Part shown: piece by piece, positions 7,034 through 9,959 of the stretch | Layout: every line of letters starts with the position of its first letter | Position numbering within the stretch: position 1 is the first letter of the stretch | Assembly (NCBI GenBank): GCA_009918425.1 | Contig: RGEC01000071.1 | Location: 1-9,959, forward strand | Direction: 5' to 3' | Length of the DNA: 9,959 nucleotides | From: Bacteroidota bacterium | GTDB taxonomy: Bacteria > Bacteroidota > Bacteroidia > NS11-12g > UBA955 | Notes under the pieces: generated by a model | The model's input: only the letters and a program-made list of their open reading frames with translations | The model's database searches: none | Told to the model about the DNA's origin: nothing | Translations under genes and position numbers: made by a program

Positions 7034-8683
7034 TTGCTAAAAAAGTTTTTCATATTACTATCCCTGGCCCTTTTGGTGCAATATCATTCTTTGCCTGCCA
7101 ACCCATTGGTTTACAATACGGTTAAGATTGGTCAGGATAGTTTAGATGCTAAACAAATCCTTAATGCATTGCGGCAAAAAGGTTTTTTTTCTCTCAGAAA
7201 TCACGATTCAGCCGCTAATTTATCCGGACAGGTATTGCCTTATTGTTTCAAAGAAGCCGGCAGTGCCAGACTTTTCACGCCCCAGAACTATTTGGTTTAT
7301 CAGGATAGCTGGCTTTTTATACAGCTGCAGTCAGGATATCCTTTTGCCTCCTACCGTTGCTCTCCTGACAGTGTTTTTGAAAATACCATTTACGTTTCCA
7401 CCAATCGACAATCCGGTCCGTTGTGTTTGTATGACTCTATAATCAGCAATGATTTGCGCCTGTCGGGTTATTTTTTGAGGAAGATTGGCTCTCTCGCATC
7501 GGGTTTACCTTACAATGAGGATGATGTACAACTTTTCAGGAGTAAAATGCTTGCAGTGGATGGATACACGCTAAAGGGTGATGTTGTTCCTTCTTTTCAC
7601 TTTGGACGTTTTGTGCTGAATCATGGTGTAATTAGGCAAAAGCGTGACCAACTATCGGGTTTGCTGGGTTTGGCGACGCAGGACGGACAAAAACCTATTA
7701 TTACCGGCGAAGCAGATGCCGCTTTTTATGATTTATTTGGCCACGGTGTTTCTTTATACACCCGATGGAGGCGGTTTCAGGCGCGTTCACAGGAACTGTT
7801 TGCCGGCACTGAATTGCCCTATCTGATGGGAACCCCATTTGTCACAGGACTTCATTTTAGCCTGGAAAAATTCGATACCTTGTACACGCGTTTCAGGCAA
7901 ACTGCCATGTTGCGGTTTCCCGCATCACGAAATTGGCGCTGGAGTTTTGGGTTGGAGAGAACCGGTGTTACGGGACTGGTTATAGATACGATTGTGGTAA
8001 AAACTCTCCGCAGTCTTCCGCAGAATGCACCCAGCCGTGCATCCGTCTATCTTTTATCCATTGAAAAAGTGAATCTGCAAACTGCAGTTTTTCCGAGGAA
8101 GGGCTGGGCTTTGAAATTGGAATCGGGCATTGGATCCCGCACATGGCTCAGAAATGTCAGTATTTCTTCCATCACCTGGAAAAATAGTGAAGGGAATACA
8201 GAAAATATTTTTGACAGCCTGCAGCGAACGGGCAAGTTGAGGCAAACAACAATGAGAATAAAATATTCGGGTGCTTGTTATCTGCCTTTCGGTCGCAGCT
8301 GGGTAATGTTTTTTTCCTTGCGAGGCGAAGCTTACAAGGCTCCCGGTATCAATTTTGCCGAATTATCACGCTGGGGAGGAATAAATTCCATTCGCGGGTT
8401 CAATGAGCAGCGTATTTTTGCAAGCGCATTTCATATGGCCAATATTGAATTTCGTTTTATGGCAGGGCAGTCTGGATTTGTTGCACCCTTTGTTTCGGGG
8501 GCACTCTACCAAAATGCAACCTTGCTTCAAAATAGGTTTCAATCGCTTTACAGCATGGGACTTTCAAGCGGCCTGAAAACAGAAGCCGGGGTTCTCAGCT
8601 TTGCATGGGCACTTGGTAACGAAGGACAAGGGTTTAACTTGCGTAACGCTAAATTTCATCTGGGGCTAAGCAATGTTTTTTAA
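7034..8683 (+). CDS. Short Omp85/BamA-TamA-like outer-membrane beta-barrel protein
   Basis: A ~549-residue precursor. Starting at TTG 7034, the N-terminus MLKKFFILLSLALLVQYHSLPA is a textbook signal peptide. An in-frame ATG at 6977 would add 19 basic residues and overlap hemW, so it is less favoured but possible. Residues ~130-195 resemble a single POTRA domain (RKIGSLASGLPYNEDDV, then SFHFGRFVL). The C-terminal ~340 residues are barrel strands. Near 453-456, GGINSIRGFNEQ carries the (V/I)RG(F/Y) motif of the Omp85 L6 loop, and the protein ends in SNVF with a terminal Phe. Omp85 proteins insert or export outer-membrane proteins, but classical BamA has five POTRAs and is much longer, so this is an accessory homologue of unknown client. 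The stop overlaps the next gene by 11 bases, indicating co-translation. Confidence 0.82.
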   Translation: MLKKFFILLSLALLVQYHSLPANPLVYNTVKIGQDSLDAKQILNALRQKGFFSLRNHDSAANLSGQVLPYCFKEAGSARLFTPQNYLVYQDSWLFIQLQSGYPFASYRCSPDSVFENTIYVSTNRQSGPLCLYDSIISNDLRLSGYFLRKIGSLASGLPYNEDDVQLFRSKMLAVDGYTLKGDVVPSFHFGRFVLNHGVIRQKRDQLSGLLGLATQDGQKPIITGEADAAFYDLFGHGVSLYTRWRRFQARSQELFAGTELPYLMGTPFVTGLHFSLEKFDTLYTRFRQTAMLRFPASRNWRWSFGLERTGVTGLVIDTIVVKTLRSLPQNAPSRASVYLLSIEKVNLQTAVFPRKGWALKLESGIGSRTWLRNVSISSITWKNSEGNTENIFDSLQRTGKLRQTTMRIKYSGACYLPFGRSWVMFFSLRGEAYKAPGINFAELSRWGGINSIRGFNEQRIFASAFHMANIEFRFMAGQSGFVAPFVSGALYQNATLLQNRFQSLYSMGLSSGLKTEAGVLSFAWALGNEGQGFNLRNAKFHLGLSNVF

Positions 8684-9665
8684 ACCTAAACATCTCTTGT
8701 TGATTTGTCTTGCGCTGTTTGCGTTGGCTCCTGATTTATATGCAGCTGTGTCCAAAGAACGAAGAAACCGCAAAAAAAAACCAAGGACCGAGAGAACTGA
8801 GGGCGTAGCGAGTTCGAATAAAATTGACAATTCAAGGAAAAGGGTTAAAGATAGTTCGAGGAATAAACGCAATCCGTTTTTAGATAGCCTGAAAGACGAC
8901 AGCCTTTACAGCACGTTAAAATCAAGATTTATGATTAAGGTTAATAAGAAGGTTATTCCCCGTGTACGAGATCCGTTCGATCCCTTCTCTCATCAGGCTT
9001 TCTACAGGGTGGGGCAATCAAAATTCTGGTTTTTTATTATTTCTGTGTTGGTGCTGGGACTTTTTGTTTATTACCGTGCAGCTTTTCCTAAACAAGTATA
9101 TCAGCGTTACCGAGGGGTATTCAATAATTATTATTTTAATGAATTGATAATGGATCGTTCCCTGTCATTTACTTCAGGTAGCCTGGTTTGTATTTTAATT
9201 TCCACTTTTGTAATGGCTCAGACAGGTTTGCTGATAACAGTCTACAGCCAGTTTTTACAGTTAAACAGCATTGTTTTTTTTATTTTAATGCTTATCGCAG
9301 TTTCAACATGGAAGGTTTTGCTTTATTTTTCTCAGCGGCTGCAGGCATTTGTTTTCTCTGCAGGTGAAGTTTCGCGCTCATTGCTGCAAAAACAGATTAC
9401 CGTTGATTTTTGGGCATCCATTATTGTTTTTCCAATCATAAACATAGTATACTATAATCCCAAACGACTTCATGCAGTTCCGGTATCTCAATACCTGCTA
9501 ATCATGGTCTTAATGTGGTTCGCATTGAAAATGCTTGTACAGTTGGTTTATTTGTTTCGGGAAAAAAATTATTCATTAACCAATATTTTGTATTTTTGCG
9601 CATTGGAAGTTTTGCCGCATGCAATTCTGACAAAGACCCTTTTCAGCATCTCACAGACTCCATGA
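8673..9665 (+). CDS. DUF4271 polytopic membrane protein
   Basis: A 330-residue inner-membrane protein. A hydrophobic N-terminal segment (HLLLICLALFALAPDLYAA) could be a signal peptide or anchor. It is followed by a very basic, low-complexity stretch (~28-70, KERRNRKKKPRTER and similar) and then about six membrane segments: ~118-137, ~166-193, ~199-220, ~241-260, ~274-296 and ~304-325. The C-terminal NILYFCALEVLPHAIL is the kind of sequence conserved in DUF4271 proteins, which in Bacteroidota are commonly found directly before hemD. Function is not established; the position suggests a link to the envelope or tetrapyrrole pathway, which is inference. The start ATG overlaps the Omp85-like gene by 11 bases and the stop overlaps hemD as ATGA. 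A run of nine A (8772-8780) encodes three lysines and is a potential slippage site. Confidence 0.85.
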   Translation: MFFKPKHLLLICLALFALAPDLYAAVSKERRNRKKKPRTERTEGVASSNKIDNSRKRVKDSSRNKRNPFLDSLKDDSLYSTLKSRFMIKVNKKVIPRVRDPFDPFSHQAFYRVGQSKFWFFIISVLVLGLFVYYRAAFPKQVYQRYRGVFNNYYFNELIMDRSLSFTSGSLVCILISTFVMAQTGLLITVYSQFLQLNSIVFFILMLIAVSTWKVLLYFSQRLQAFVFSAGEVSRSLLQKQITVDFWASIIVFPIINIVYYNPKRLHAVPVSQYLLIMVLMWFALKMLVQLVYLFREKNYSLTNILYFCALEVLPHAILTKTLFSISQTP

Positions 9666-9959
9666 ACGAAAGAGAGAAAAAGGTAAAGAGCATTCTCATT
9701 ACCCAGCCGCCACCCGAAGCCGGTAAAAATGTATATGAGGATTTTGCCAAAAAATACAAACTGAAGATTGATTTCAGGTCTTTTATTCATATTGAACCGC
9801 TCACGGCCAAGGAAATAAGAAGACAAAAGGTATCTTTTCCGGATTATACCGCCATCATTTTCAACTCAAAAAACGCCGTGGATTCATTTTTTACCATGGC
9901 ACTGGAGATGAAGGTTGAAATGCCCCAGGACACCAAATACTTCTCTATTAATGAGAATG
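9662..9959 (+). CDS. hemD: Uroporphyrinogen-III synthase, N-terminal part (cut by window end)
   Basis: The first 99 codons of a HemD-family protein, which closes hydroxymethylbilane to uroporphyrinogen III with inversion of ring D, the branch point for heme and sirohaem. Visible features are SILITQPPPEAG (the first beta strand), an AKKYKLKIDFRSFIHIEPL strand and linker, and TAIIFNSKNAVDSFF, which matches the (I/V)xFTSxNAV region conserved in HemD. The frame is open at the window edge. The ATG overlaps the stop of the DUF4271 gene by four bases (ATGA), giving tight translational coupling. The Bacteroidota HemD form is divergent in sequence, but the context next to DUF4271 supports the call. 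Confidence 0.88.
   Translation, partial: MNEREKKVKSILITQPPPEAGKNVYEDFAKKYKLKIDFRSFIHIEPLTAKEIRRQKVSFPDYTAIIFNSKNAVDSFFTMALEMKVEMPQDTKYFSINEN

Noticed and set aside
1..9959. Defence system, CRISPR array, prophage or insertion sequence
   Set aside because: No regular spaced repeats, transposase, integrase, nuclease or terminal inverted repeats were seen; all gene space is filled by envelope, stress and tetrapyrrole genes.

Overview
The window looks like chromosomal DNA of a member of the Bacteroidota. The evidence is a SusC/CirA-like TonB-dependent receptor with an N-terminal carboxypeptidase-regulatory-like domain, a type IX secretion (T9SS) type A sorting domain, a DUF4271 membrane protein next to hemD, and a promoter matching the Bacteroidota pattern (TTTG, about 20 nt, TAnnTTTG). 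The class is not resolvable by eye; a Chitinophagia/Sphingobacteriia-like lineage is plausible. No tRNA, rRNA, CRISPR array, transposase or phage gene was found. Gene density is high, and no gene-free stretch exceeds 300 bases.

Left part (1-3427): the 3' end of a TonB-dependent receptor gene on + converges with a tandem-domain universal stress protein gene on -. A hairpin terminator between them could serve both.

Middle part (3428-5875): a secreted, cysteine-rich protein on - built from about eight PKD-like modules and ending in a T9SS sorting domain. The reading frame is broken in the eighth module. The core of that module is missing and the sorting domain is in another frame, so as written the product would end without its export signal. 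It has a strong terminator downstream, and a promoter and a 5' hairpin upstream.

Right part (5876-9959): hemW (heme chaperone, radical SAM) on - lies head to head with a + strand run of three overlapping genes. These encode a short Omp85/BamA-like outer-membrane barrel, a polytopic DUF4271 protein, and uroporphyrinogen-III synthase (hemD, cut by the window end). The two divergent start regions are only tens of bases apart, and the favoured start of each is TTG.

Functionally, the right part groups tetrapyrrole genes (hemW, hemD) with envelope proteins. The left and middle parts are envelope uptake, stress and secreted-surface functions. I saw no clear defence or mobile system. The most unusual items are the broken PKD/T9SS gene and its cysteine-rich repeat architecture.
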